Source of the DNA: Helicobacter sp. 11S02596-1
Lineage (GTDB): Bacteria > Campylobacterota > Campylobacteria > Campylobacterales > Helicobacteraceae
NCBI RefSeq assembly: GCF_002272825.1
Contig: NZ_MLAM01000001.1
Location: 124,001 to 188,000, forward strand
Length of the DNA stretch: 64,000 nt
Direction: 5' to 3'
The translations under genes were made by a program, and so were the position numbers. Positions 19,147 through 26,869 of the stretch are shown here, in pieces. The stretch's first letter is position 1. Each line of letters opens with the position of its first letter. A model generated the notes under the pieces. The model was not told where the DNA came from. It saw only the letters and a list, made by a program, of their open reading frames with translations, and made no database searches.

Positions 19147-19930
19147 TATTTTTTACTCGGTTCGCTCAAAGCGAACCTGAAGACCACTACGGGCAGTGAA
19201 ACTGCCCTACGTTCCTAAAGCTCAGGGTTATTCTGTGCTTCGCACATCATCAACCCAGTTTCATAGGATTTTAACTCGGTTCGCTGAAGCGAACCTGAAG
19301 ACCGCTTACACCGATTCAATCGGTGTTTATCCCTAAAGGCTTCCGCCTGCTATCTCTTCTAATGCCTTAAACTTTCTTATGGCAAAAGAAAAGAGGTTTA
19401 TCCCACCCCTAACCCCGCCTTTAACCCCGAAAAGAATAAGCCTCCGCTTTTCTTTTCGGCAAACAAGGGCGGGGAAGTCGCTTGCTTGTGTCTCCTTGCG
19501 AAAAATCGGCGGTTATACTTCTGCAACCTTGTTTCCGATTTTTCACAGCACACAAGCGCGACAAAGGCAAGCAGTTTTAGAACTGCTAACAAACCAAAGC
19601 CCGCTACGCCTTGTCATCTCACCCACTAAGGGGGCGTGACGGGGGTAGGGGTTTTAAGGGGTCTAGGGGGGCGGTCTTCGCAATTCTAAGCCCCCCTGAC
19701 CCCTTACTAGCTAGTATAAGAAATAACAACTAGCGATAGTGCTATGGAAAAAACATTGTTGTCTAAGCGATTCGCAAGCGAATCTGGAGACCACTCACGG
19801 AAGCGTTGCCCCAGTTCATTCCTAAAGTAACCATTTCATACCCAAGCGAAGCTTGGGTATTGGAAATAAGTTTTATAGGTTTTCATTATTTTTACCCAGT
19901 TTGTGGGGCAAATCTTCTTAACAGCTATGC
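19147..19930. repeat. Modular hairpin elements, region D (between thiC start and ispDF)
   Basis: Gene-free stretch of about 960 bp. Forward hairpin-1 copies are at 19159-19177 (GGTTCGCT/AGCGAACC), 19280-19297 (GGTTCGC/GCGAACC) and 19769-19784 (GATTCGC/GCGAATC). Hairpin 2 has stems GGGCAGT/ACTGCCC near 19190 and CACCGATT/AATCGGTG near 19311. Hairpin 3 is of the GGGTTATTC...TCATCAACCC type at about 19224-19256 and of the ATTTC/GAAAT type at 19833-19867. Module M is reversed at about 19340-19590. The G/C-rich hairpin with loop TCTTCGCAA is at about 19657-19704, then CTAGCTAGTATAAGAAA. From about 19930 to 20030 the sequence is AT-rich with the ispDF promoter. Confidence 0.82.
19340..19590 (-). 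repeat. Module M, right copy (inverted relative to 17165-17410)
   Basis: Reads on the reverse strand in the same order as the left copy: GCTTGTGTGCTGTGAAAAAT, CGATTTTTCGCAAGGAGACA, CCGAAAAG/CTTTTCGG hairpin with GCGGAGGCTTATT in the loop, then a segment with TTTTGCCATAAGAAAG. Within each hairpin the arms match each other while differing from the other copy in places. Confidence 0.8.
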
Positions 19931-20033
19931 AACATCATATTTTTAGATTTTTAACTTTTAATTATACATCAAACCTTGTAACAAAATTTTCAAAACAAAC
20001 AAAATATCCACATTCAAAAACGCAGAAATTGTG

Positions 20034-20039
20034 TATAAT
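20034..20039 (+). promoter_or_regulatory. Putative -10 box for the ispDF operon
   Basis: TATAAT in GTGTATAATTTGG, 58 bp before the preferred ispDF start and just beyond the hairpin region. It is the best -10 match in the gap. Confidence 0.5.
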
Positions 20040-20097
20040 TTGGTAACAAGTTTTGACACATCAGGAGTTGCATTAGGAATTGGAAGCACCATTAACT

Positions 20098-21258
20098 ATG
20101 AAAAATAAACCAGAAATATCGCTCATTATCACCGCAGCAGGGGCTTCAAGCCGATTTTCTTCAGATATGCCCCCCCATCGCAGGATCAAAAAACAATGGC
20201 TACGCTTGGGTGCTATGCCTTTGTGGCAAAAAGTAGCAGATGACTTTAAAAAACTCACAGATTTTAAGCAAATCATCCTCGCTGTCTCCAAGCAAGATTT
20301 TACCTATATGCAAAATAGTTATGATTATACGTTTGTATGCGGGGGACAAAGCCGTCAAGAATCCGTTCAAAATGCCCTAGAATACATCCAAACGCCCCTA
20401 GTCCTCATCAGCGATGTAGCTAGATGGAATTTAGACAAAAATGTTCTAGAAAATCTCCTCCTTGCCTGGAATGAAGAAATAGACTGCGTCGCACCCTATT
20501 TGGAAGTCCCTGACACAGCCGTTTATGAGGGACAAACCATCAAAAGAGATGCCCTCAAACGCATCCAAACCCCCCAACTATGCAACACCCAAACGCTCAA
20601 AAACGCCCTTTCAATCGGAGAATTTACCGATGAAAGCTCTGCGATAGCAGCAAATGGGGGCAAAGTCGCCTATATCAAAGGCTCTCACAAGCTTGCCAAA
20701 CTCACCAATGAAAACGATCTCTTTAGCGCAAAAGACCTGCCAGCGCCCTCAGAGGAGATATTTGTCGGTAGCGGGTTTGATGTCCATAGCTTTGAAATGG
20801 GCAAAAAGATGGTGCTAGGAGGCGTCCCTATCGCTTCAGATTTTGGTTTCAAAGCCCATAGCGATGGGGATGTCTTGTTGCACGCACTTAGCGATGCTAT
20901 CCTCGGGGCGATTGGCGGGGGAGATATTGGCGAATGGTTTCCTGACACAGAAGAAGCCCACAAAAACGCTGATTCCAGGCTATTACTCAAACAAATCTAT
21001 GACTTTGCCATCAGCGTGGGATTTGAACTCATCAATGCCGATATTACGATCTTCGCACAAACCCCAAAAATAGCCCCTTACAAACAAGCCATACGCCAAA
21101 GCGTCGCAGAGCTCCTTTATACCGACAAATCCCGTGTAAATATCAAAGCCACAACAACCGAACATCTCGGATTTATCGGCAGAAAAGAGGGGCTTGGCGT
21201 GAGTGCTAATGTGCATATGAAATTTATCAACTGGAAGGAAAATATATGGATATCTTAA
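20098..21258 (+). CDS. ispDF: Bifunctional IspD-IspF of the MEP isoprenoid pathway
   Basis: Fused cytidylyltransferase and MECDP synthase, a known arrangement in Campylobacterota. Residues about 1-205 are IspD (IITAAGASSRF, KKQWLRLG, then GGQSRQESV). Residues about 220-385 are IspF, with the metal-binding GSGFDVHSF, AHSDGDVLLHA and IGEWFPDTE motifs. The ATG at 20098 is preferred; a TTG at 20080 lies only two bases after AGGA, too close for a good ribosome site. Its end overlaps the next gene by 13 bases. ispDF, regulator, ATP-sulfurylase homologue and pgpA follow in the same order as C. jejuni Cj1607-Cj1610. A C7 run is at 20170-20176. Confidence 0.93.
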   Translation: MKNKPEISLIITAAGASSRFSSDMPPHRRIKKQWLRLGAMPLWQKVADDFKKLTDFKQIILAVSKQDFTYMQNSYDYTFVCGGQSRQESVQNALEYIQTPLVLISDVARWNLDKNVLENLLLAWNEEIDCVAPYLEVPDTAVYEGQTIKRDALKRIQTPQLCNTQTLKNALSIGEFTDESSAIAANGGKVAYIKGSHKLAKLTNENDLFSAKDLPAPSEEIFVGSGFDVHSFEMGKKMVLGGVPIASDFGFKAHSDGDVLLHALSDAILGAIGGGDIGEWFPDTEEAHKNADSRLLLKQIYDFAISVGFELINADITIFAQTPKIAPYKQAIRQSVAELLYTDKSRVNIKATTTEHLGFIGRKEGLGVSANVHMKFINWKENIWIS

Positions 21259-22133
21259 TCATCGAAAATGAAACCTATCTCGCCCAAAGTATCGCTTCAA
21301 AACTTGCTGATGTTGGGCACGATTGCCACATAACTTCGATTATGGATACCAACCTCAAAAATGATTATGATGTTATCCTTATATCTTCGGGGATCTGCGG
21401 GGATGATTATGAAAAATTTATCCGCAACAATGCTGAATCTATCATCATTATGATGATTTCATACGTGAGCGATGATACCGTGAGTAAGCCTATCAAAGCG
21501 GGGGCAAAGGACTATATCCTCAAGCCCTTTATGATTGATGAATTGATAAGAAAAATCGAACATTATCGAAATTACAAAAATATTGTTACTAAAATAAATT
21601 TTTATAATTCTTATTTTAATTTTATTGAAAAAGAACTCAATACCCCGACGCCATTCCAATACAACCCACCTTTTATCATCAAAAGCAACTCCCAACGTAG
21701 CGCAGATATTTATGCGATGAAATATGCCAGAGAAAAAAATGTTTGTTTTGAATTTTTCACACTCAAAGAAGATAAATACAAGGCATTTTTGAAAAACAAT
21801 CCGCCCAAATCAACGATGATCTACATCACCAACCTCGAAGAACTCAAAAAACAAGAAAGAAAAGATTTTCTTGAAATCGCCTTGAAACATTCGATGATTA
21901 TTTCACTCGTATCCACCGATAAGATCGTTTTTCCCCAGATAATGGATATTTCCAATATCCCCAACAATCAAGAAATCGGAGCAGAAATCCTCTCAATAAG
22001 AGAATACGAAAAAGCCATCATCACGAAGTTTGAAGGGCGATACCCTGATATTGAGCTAGCAAAAAAACTCGGGATGAGCCGAAAAAGCCTATGGGAAAAG
22101 AGAAAAAAATATGGCATCTCAAGAAAAAAATAA
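21246..22133 (+). CDS. HP1021-type atypical orphan response regulator
   Basis: A 295-residue transcription regulator. Residues about 1-115 form a receiver-like domain, but the usual phosphoacceptor aspartate is replaced: the strand reads DVILISS, with S47 at the acceptor position. The C-terminal residues about 250-295 form a Fis-like helix-turn-helix (LAKKLGMSRKSLWEKRKKYG). H. pylori HP1021 has the same build, acts without phosphorylation, and has been linked to redox response and control of replication initiation. AAGGA precedes the ATG, which lies inside the end of ispDF. No partner kinase is nearby. Confidence 0.92.
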   Translation: MDILIIENETYLAQSIASKLADVGHDCHITSIMDTNLKNDYDVILISSGICGDDYEKFIRNNAESIIIMMISYVSDDTVSKPIKAGAKDYILKPFMIDELIRKIEHYRNYKNIVTKINFYNSYFNFIEKELNTPTPFQYNPPFIIKSNSQRSADIYAMKYAREKNVCFEFFTLKEDKYKAFLKNNPPKSTMIYITNLEELKKQERKDFLEIALKHSMIISLVSTDKIVFPQIMDISNIPNNQEIGAEILSIREYEKAIITKFEGRYPDIELAKKLGMSRKSLWEKRKKYGISRKK

Positions 22134-23295
22134 AATATACATTGACAAAGAGGCGCTTTGGGCGCTCGCACTCGTGCAAGAGGGACTGCTTTATCCCGTT
22201 AGCACATTGATGAATCAAAAAGAAATGGAAGAAGTCAATCAAACCGGATTTTACAAAAATCAAAGTTTCCCTTGCCCGTTTCTACTCAGCCCTAGTGGCA
22301 AACGCAATCACGAGGTGCTTTCAACGATCAAAAAAGGTGAAACGCTCGATATTGTGAGTGAAAACAAAATCGTAGGCGAAATCACTGCCGAAGAATCTTA
22401 TAAAATCGATAAATTCCAAAGGCTTGAAAAAATAATGGGCGGGGATCTCTCCACCGAAGAAGCTACGATGACACTCCAAAGACTTGGAGAATACGCTATC
22501 AGTGGGGAATACAACGTGATTTTTGATGATATCAAAATCGCTAAAGAAACCTTGCACCAAAAAATCAAACTCTTGAATGCAAAAAAAATCACCGGCGTGA
22601 TGATGAGTGCAAAGCCATTCCACAGGGCGCACGAAAGGATGTTGCGTGAGGAACTTGATGATTGCGATTTGTTGGTTATCTTTCTTCTAAAGCCCTACAA
22701 AAAGGATCTGATGGGCTATGCTTTGAGAGAAAAATGCACGCAATACATCGCCAATCATTTTCTCCTCAAAGACAAAATCTGTATCCTCCCTTTGGATGAT
22801 ACCTATCTTTTTGCTGGTCAAAACAAAAAGCTCTTGCACGCCATCGTTGCAAAAAATTACGGCTGCACCAAGCTCATCGTGGGAGAAAATACACCCAATC
22901 TCTCCATCTACTACACCGATAATATCAGGCATTCGGTATTTGATAGGCTCAAAGGCGTGGATATCGAAACCAAAATCATTAGCGAATATGTTCATTGCTC
23001 GCTTTGCAAAACACTCGTGAGCAAATCAACTTGCCCCCACGGCCATCACCACCACACCAACTACAATGCCGAATCGATTCTCGAACTCCTCAAACTCGGT
23101 ATTTTGCCCCCCTCTATCTTGGTGAGAGAAGAAATTTCAGCGATGATACTCTCTAGCTTTTATCCCAATCGCTTTAAAAATCTCAAAAAACTTTATTACG
23201 ATCTCGTGCCCTCAAGCGGGATTCTCGGCGATGGGAATGAAGAAGAATTTTATACCCAACTAATGCAGTTATATCAAAATCCATTTCAAATCTAA
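22111..23295 (+). CDS. ATP sulfurylase (sulfate adenylyltransferase) homologue
   Basis: A 394-residue protein of the Sat family. The nucleotide site HxxH is present (FHRAHERM, H171 and H174), but the preceding QxRNP-type segment reads SAKPF. A zinc-site pattern C296-x2-C299-x8-C308-x3-H312 matches the spacing known for Thermus-type ATP sulfurylase and runs into a histidine cluster (HGHHHH). Campylobacter Cj1609 is the syntenic relative. No APS kinase, APS reductase or sulfite reductase gene is in the window, so sulfate assimilation is doubtful; another adenylyl or pyrophosphate reaction is possible. Its start overlaps the regulator by 23 bases, and pgpA follows after 8 bp. Confidence 0.8.
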   Translation: MASQEKNKIYIDKEALWALALVQEGLLYPVSTLMNQKEMEEVNQTGFYKNQSFPCPFLLSPSGKRNHEVLSTIKKGETLDIVSENKIVGEITAEESYKIDKFQRLEKIMGGDLSTEEATMTLQRLGEYAISGEYNVIFDDIKIAKETLHQKIKLLNAKKITGVMMSAKPFHRAHERMLREELDDCDLLVIFLLKPYKKDLMGYALREKCTQYIANHFLLKDKICILPLDDTYLFAGQNKKLLHAIVAKNYGCTKLIVGENTPNLSIYYTDNIRHSVFDRLKGVDIETKIISEYVHCSLCKTLVSKSTCPHGHHHHTNYNAESILELLKLGILPPSILVREEISAMILSSFYPNRFKNLKKLYYDLVPSSGILGDGNEEEFYTQLMQLYQNPFQI

Positions 23296-23303
23296 GGTAT
23301 TGT

Positions 23304-23780
23304 ATGAGAAAACTATTTTTGACCCTGTTTTATAGTGGGAAATCCCACGTTGCACCCGGAACGATGGGGAGCTTGCTCGCCCTTATCATCGGTGCGCCGA
23401 TTTTGTATTTTTCGGCAGAGACGCTTTTTTTGCTCGCTATTTTTATCGGGATTATTGCTGTTAAACAAATCGATCTTGATGAAAAAAACGGCGGGACCCA
23501 CGATGATAAGAGCATTGTAATCGATGAACTCGTGGGCTTATGGCTAGCGATGGGGATGGCAGGCTTTTCTCTTGTTGGGATCTTTTTAGCATTTGGTTTT
23601 TTCCGCCTTTATGATATCTGGAAACCCTCTTATATTGGCAAAATCGACCGAGAAATCACAGGCGGTTTGGGTGTCGTGGGTGATGACGCACTCGCTGGGC
23701 TACTTGCAGGTATCAGCACACTTATTATCATCAAAATCCTATCTTACACCGAGATTGATCTCAATTGCGGGTTATTTTAG
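23304..23780 (+). CDS. pgpA: Phosphatidylglycerophosphatase A
   Basis: Membrane phosphatase making phosphatidylglycerol from its phosphate. The 158-residue protein has the family motif HVAPGTMGSLLA near residue 14, the acidic KSIVIDELVGLW (about 68-80), the FRLYDIWKP segment (about 103) and GLGVVGDDALAGLLAG near the end, with three or four membrane segments. It is the last gene of the ispDF run. Confidence 0.93.
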   Translation: MRKLFLTLFYSGKSHVAPGTMGSLLALIIGAPILYFSAETLFLLAIFIGIIAVKQIDLDEKNGGTHDDKSIVIDELVGLWLAMGMAGFSLVGIFLAFGFFRLYDIWKPSYIGKIDREITGGLGVVGDDALAGLLAGISTLIIIKILSYTEIDLNCGLF

Positions 23781-23979
23781 CTTTTATATTCTCTTTATCA
23801 GAGGTTCTAAAACCCACTTGATTGCTTCAGAAAATCCCTTGTTAAAGCGATAAGGACAAACAAAATCAAAGCGTTAGCGACTTAAAGATTTTGTTTTCTT
23901 TTGCCTTCCTTTCCTCTACTTTACTTTTGTCTTCCTTTGGGGGCTTTTGTATGGCATTCCCGACGCCCTTTTATCCCTA

Positions 23980-24195
23980 TCAGCATTTTCCAATACGCCC
24001 ACCATAGCGGGCTTCCTGAGCCTCTGTAAAAAACTCTTTTCGGGTTTTGGGGATTTTATCTGGGTGATGTTTTTGCATATGTTCGAGATATTTATCATAG
24101 CTTGGCAACCCAACCAAAAGATACAAAAACCTATCAGAACGCCGATAAATCTCCAAAATCTTAGCAAACCACTTCACGCTAAGAAACCTTGACAT
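23980..24195 (-). CDS. ybdD: YbdD/YjiX-family small protein, partner of CstA
   Basis: A 71-residue protein of the DUF466 (YbdD/YjiX) family. The conserved core is visible: WFAKILEIYRRSD, GLPSYDKYLEHMQKHHPD and the C-terminal EAQEARYGG. It starts at an ATG inside the last codons of cstA (17-base overlap). The family accompanies CstA/YjiY peptide or pyruvate transporters and is needed for their activity in E. coli and H. pylori relatives. The longer frame upstream of this ATG is only the shadow of cstA. The 200 bp between pgpA and this gene show no gene. Confidence 0.9.
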   Translation of the reverse strand: MSRFLSVKWFAKILEIYRRSDRFLYLLVGLPSYDKYLEHMQKHHPDKIPKTRKEFFTEAQEARYGGRIGKC

Positions 24196-26248
24196 AGGGG
24201 CTTTCAGCCAATGGAGGCAACACGCCTTGAGCCCCGCGTCTATAGCAACTCCAAGAAATCCTAAAGCAAGCAATAATCACCAACAATGTAACAAACATAA
24301 AGAAAATACACAAAACCGCATTGACAATATTGTTGGTAATCGCATTTTTTGTTGCTGCAATTTGCGCAGGATTATCCAAATCTGCCAACTTGGCTTTGAG
24401 AATCTGTGCGGTTGCAACGTGGCTCACACTATCGGCGATCTTATCCCCACTTGCTGGCATTACCTTTAAAATACCCCCATAAAGCGTCGCTACCAGCACA
24501 AATGTAGCAGGCAATATCGTTACCCACGCATATTTGCCCCTACCCATTTTGAACAAAATCGCTGTAACAAGCAAGAGCGCCATCCCTGCAAGCATTTGAT
24601 TGCTGACCCCAAAGAGAGGCCAAAGCGTATAAATCCCGCCCTTAGGATCGATAGCCCCTTGATACAAAAAATACCCCCATCCCGCTACACAAATCGCCGT
24701 AGCAATCGCACCGGCAACATAAGAATGCGTATTGGCTAAGGGCTTATAAATATTCCCCAAAATATCTTGGACCATAAAACGACAAGTCCTTGTGCCTGCA
24801 TCGACGGCTGTCAAAATAAACAACGCCTCAAACAAAATCGCAAAATGATACCAAAATGCCATCATCGCTTCCCCGCCAATAATCTTATGCATAATCAGTG
24901 CCAAGCCAATCGCAAACGTCGGCGCTCCCCCAGTCCGGCTCAAAATAGTCTGCTCGCCGATGTTATGGGTGAGAGAGATTATCTCTTGAGGTGAGATGAC
25001 AAATCCCCAGCTCGTTATCGTCTGTGCGACAGAAGCGATGTCGCTCCCGATAGTGATTTCAGGGGAGTTGATAGCAAAATACAAACCTGGGTGCAAGATA
25101 CAAGCAGCGATCAATGCCATCATCGCCACCCCAGATTCCATTATCATCGATCCATAACCGACCAATCGGCTATGGGATTCCTTTTCGATCATTTTGGGTG
25201 TCGTGCCTGATGCAATCAAAGCGTGAAAACCACTGATAGCCCCGCACGCAATCGTGATAAACAAAAACGGGAAAAGACTGCCAGCAAACACAGGCCCGCT
25301 CCCATCGAGATATTGGGTGAGTTTAGGCATTTGCAAAGGGGGTGCGACAATAATAATCGCGATCGCCATACACAAAATCACACCAATCTTGAGAAAAGTG
25401 CTCAAATAATCTCGTGGCGCAAGCAAAAACCACACAGGCAATATCGCAGCCACAAAGCCGTAAGCCATCATCATTATCGCCAATGTCGGAGCGTCAAAAG
25501 TGAATAAACTTGCCATATAAGGATCAGCAGCGATATGGCTACCATAATAAAGGGCAGCCATCAACAAAACAAAACCAATGACTGAAGCCTCCCCAACCCT
25601 ACCCGGACGGATAAAGCGCATATAAACCCCCATCAAGATAGCAATCGGGATAGTCATCGCTATGGTAAAAAGCCCCCAAGGGCTATCGGCTAATGCTTTG
25701 ACAACTACCATTGCCAAAATGGCGATGATAATAAGCATAATCCCAAAAATCCCCAACATCGCAAATGCACCGGTAATGCGCCCCATTTCTGCTTTTATCA
25801 TCTCGCCCAAAGACCTGCCATTACGCCTGAGCGAAACAAACAAAACAACAAAATCGTGCACCGCCCCAGCCAACACACCCCCAACCAAAATCCATATCAT
25901 ACTAGGGAGATAGCCCATCTGCGCAGCCAAAATAGGCCCAACAAGCGGTCCAGCGCCCGCAATCGCAGCAAAATGATGCCCAAAAAGAATGATTTTATTG
26001 GTGGGAACATAATCCTTGCCATCATTATTCACAACAGCAGGCGTGGCACGAGAATCATCGAGCCTGAGGACTTTGTAGGCAATAAACTTGCTATAAAAAC
26101 GATAGCCAATAGCATAAATACACACACTAGCAAGCACCAACCATATCGCACTAATACTTTCGCCTTTATTTAGCGCCAAAACAGCAAAACAAAATGCGCC
26201 AACAACGGCAACTAAAGCCCAGAAACCAAAAACCAAAATTCGCTTCAT
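24179..26248 (-). CDS. cstA: Carbon starvation protein A family transporter
   Basis: A 689-residue membrane protein with some 16-18 hydrophobic segments. It matches the CstA family: FYSKFIAYKVLRLDDSRATPA near 50-70, then DGKDYVPTNKIILFGHHFAA and IAGAGPLVGPILAAQMGYLP (about 110), and the C-terminal CstA domain. Known roles are uptake of peptides (Helicobacter, Campylobacter) or pyruvate (E. coli). AAGGAACGTTAATG supports the start. It overlaps ybdD, its usual partner. Region E lies upstream but does not touch the start. Confidence 0.95.
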   Translation of the reverse strand: MKRILVFGFWALVAVVGAFCFAVLALNKGESISAIWLVLASVCIYAIGYRFYSKFIAYKVLRLDDSRATPAVVNNDGKDYVPTNKIILFGHHFAAIAGAGPLVGPILAAQMGYLPSMIWILVGGVLAGAVHDFVVLFVSLRRNGRSLGEMIKAEMGRITGAFAMLGIFGIMLIIIAILAMVVVKALADSPWGLFTIAMTIPIAILMGVYMRFIRPGRVGEASVIGFVLLMAALYYGSHIAADPYMASLFTFDAPTLAIMMMAYGFVAAILPVWFLLAPRDYLSTFLKIGVILCMAIAIIIVAPPLQMPKLTQYLDGSGPVFAGSLFPFLFITIACGAISGFHALIASGTTPKMIEKESHSRLVGYGSMIMESGVAMMALIAACILHPGLYFAINSPEITIGSDIASVAQTITSWGFVISPQEIISLTHNIGEQTILSRTGGAPTFAIGLALIMHKIIGGEAMMAFWYHFAILFEALFILTAVDAGTRTCRFMVQDILGNIYKPLANTHSYVAGAIATAICVAGWGYFLYQGAIDPKGGIYTLWPLFGVSNQMLAGMALLLVTAILFKMGRGKYAWVTILPATFVLVATLYGGILKVMPASGDKIADSVSHVATAQILKAKLADLDNPAQIAATKNAITNNIVNAVLCIFFMFVTLLVIIACFRISWSCYRRGAQGVLPPLAESPYVKVS

Positions 26249-26394
26249 TAACGTTCCTTAGAGATTTTTATCCTCAATAATAAACTATAAATTCATATTT
26301 GAAAGGATTGCGGGAGAATAAAAAAGATGAAATTGAGAATTTTTCAAAAAAAGTAACATTTTTTTCCCGTCCGCCACCGATTAAAACTCCAAAA

Positions 26395-26620
26395 AACTTG
26401 CTTTAGTAAGGACAACGTAGTGTTTTGCCTTGCGGGGTGGTCTTTAGATTCACAATATGAATCAAGCAAGCATTAATGAAAACCTTAGAAATTTATCTCG
26501 AACGCACAGCCAAAGGTGGGTGTGAGATGGTTACTTTAGGAGCGAAACTGACCCGCCCACCCATAGGCTAAGCTCCCGTGAATGGTCTTCAGGTTCGCCC
26601 AGAACCGAGTAAAACATAGT
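26395..26620 (-). repeat. Modular hairpin element, region E (short)
   Basis: Reversed copies inside the 380-bp gap between cstA and the small lipoprotein gene. Hairpin 1 is at 26457-26473 (GATTCA/TGAATC) and 26592-26606 (GGTTC/GAACC). Hairpin 3 of the ATCTC/GAGAT type is at about 26496-26538. A hairpin 2 with ACGGGAGC-type arms carries an ACCCGCCCACCC insert (26551-26562) in its loop side. The stretch 26249-26394 is AT-rich with nothing recognised apart from the likely cstA promoter. Confidence 0.8.
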
Positions 26621-26631
26621 TAAGAATTGAT

Positions 26632-26772
26632 TTATTTTTGTTCGGCATTCCAAATAGTTTTTTCTGATGGGGTGTAATTCGATTCATCTTGATGAACTTT
26701 TTTCTCATTCACTGCACAGCCATTAAAAAACACCATCGCCAATAATCCCATTGTAATCAAAACTTGCAACAT
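26632..26772 (-). CDS. Small lipoprotein, 46 residues
   Basis: A short frame with strong translation signals: AAAGGAAGG directly before the ATG. The protein opens MLQVLITMGLLAMVFF and reaches a lipobox at FNGC (C19). A short polar mature part follows, VNEKKVHQDESNYTPSEKTI then WNAEQK. It would be exported and lipid-anchored. Function unknown; small lipoproteins of this kind are common in Helicobacter. It lies between region E and the class II DAHP synthase gene, on the same strand as both neighbours, 98 bp downstream of aroF. Confidence 0.75.
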   Translation of the reverse strand: MLQVLITMGLLAMVFFNGCAVNEKKVHQDESNYTPSEKTIWNAEQK

Positions 26773-26869
26773 CTTCCTTCCTTTAACCTAAGATTGAAAC
26801 TCCAAAAAAATTCTTTTGTGAATCTCTTTGCGTTTTGATTATATCAAATCCCACAAAACAATCTATCCA

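Noticed and set aside
19131-19260. TPP riboswitch upstream of thiC
   Set aside because: The conserved thi-box segments (CUGAGA and ACCUGA region context) were not found in the right order on the minus strand; the region is explained by hairpins 1-3 of the element.
16684-19930. CRISPR-like array
   Set aside because: Repeats are palindromic units of varied sequence with no constant repeat-spacer period and no cas genes.
20170-20176. C7 run in ispDF as a phase switch
   Set aside because: Seven bases is short for slippage, and the gene is expected to be essential.
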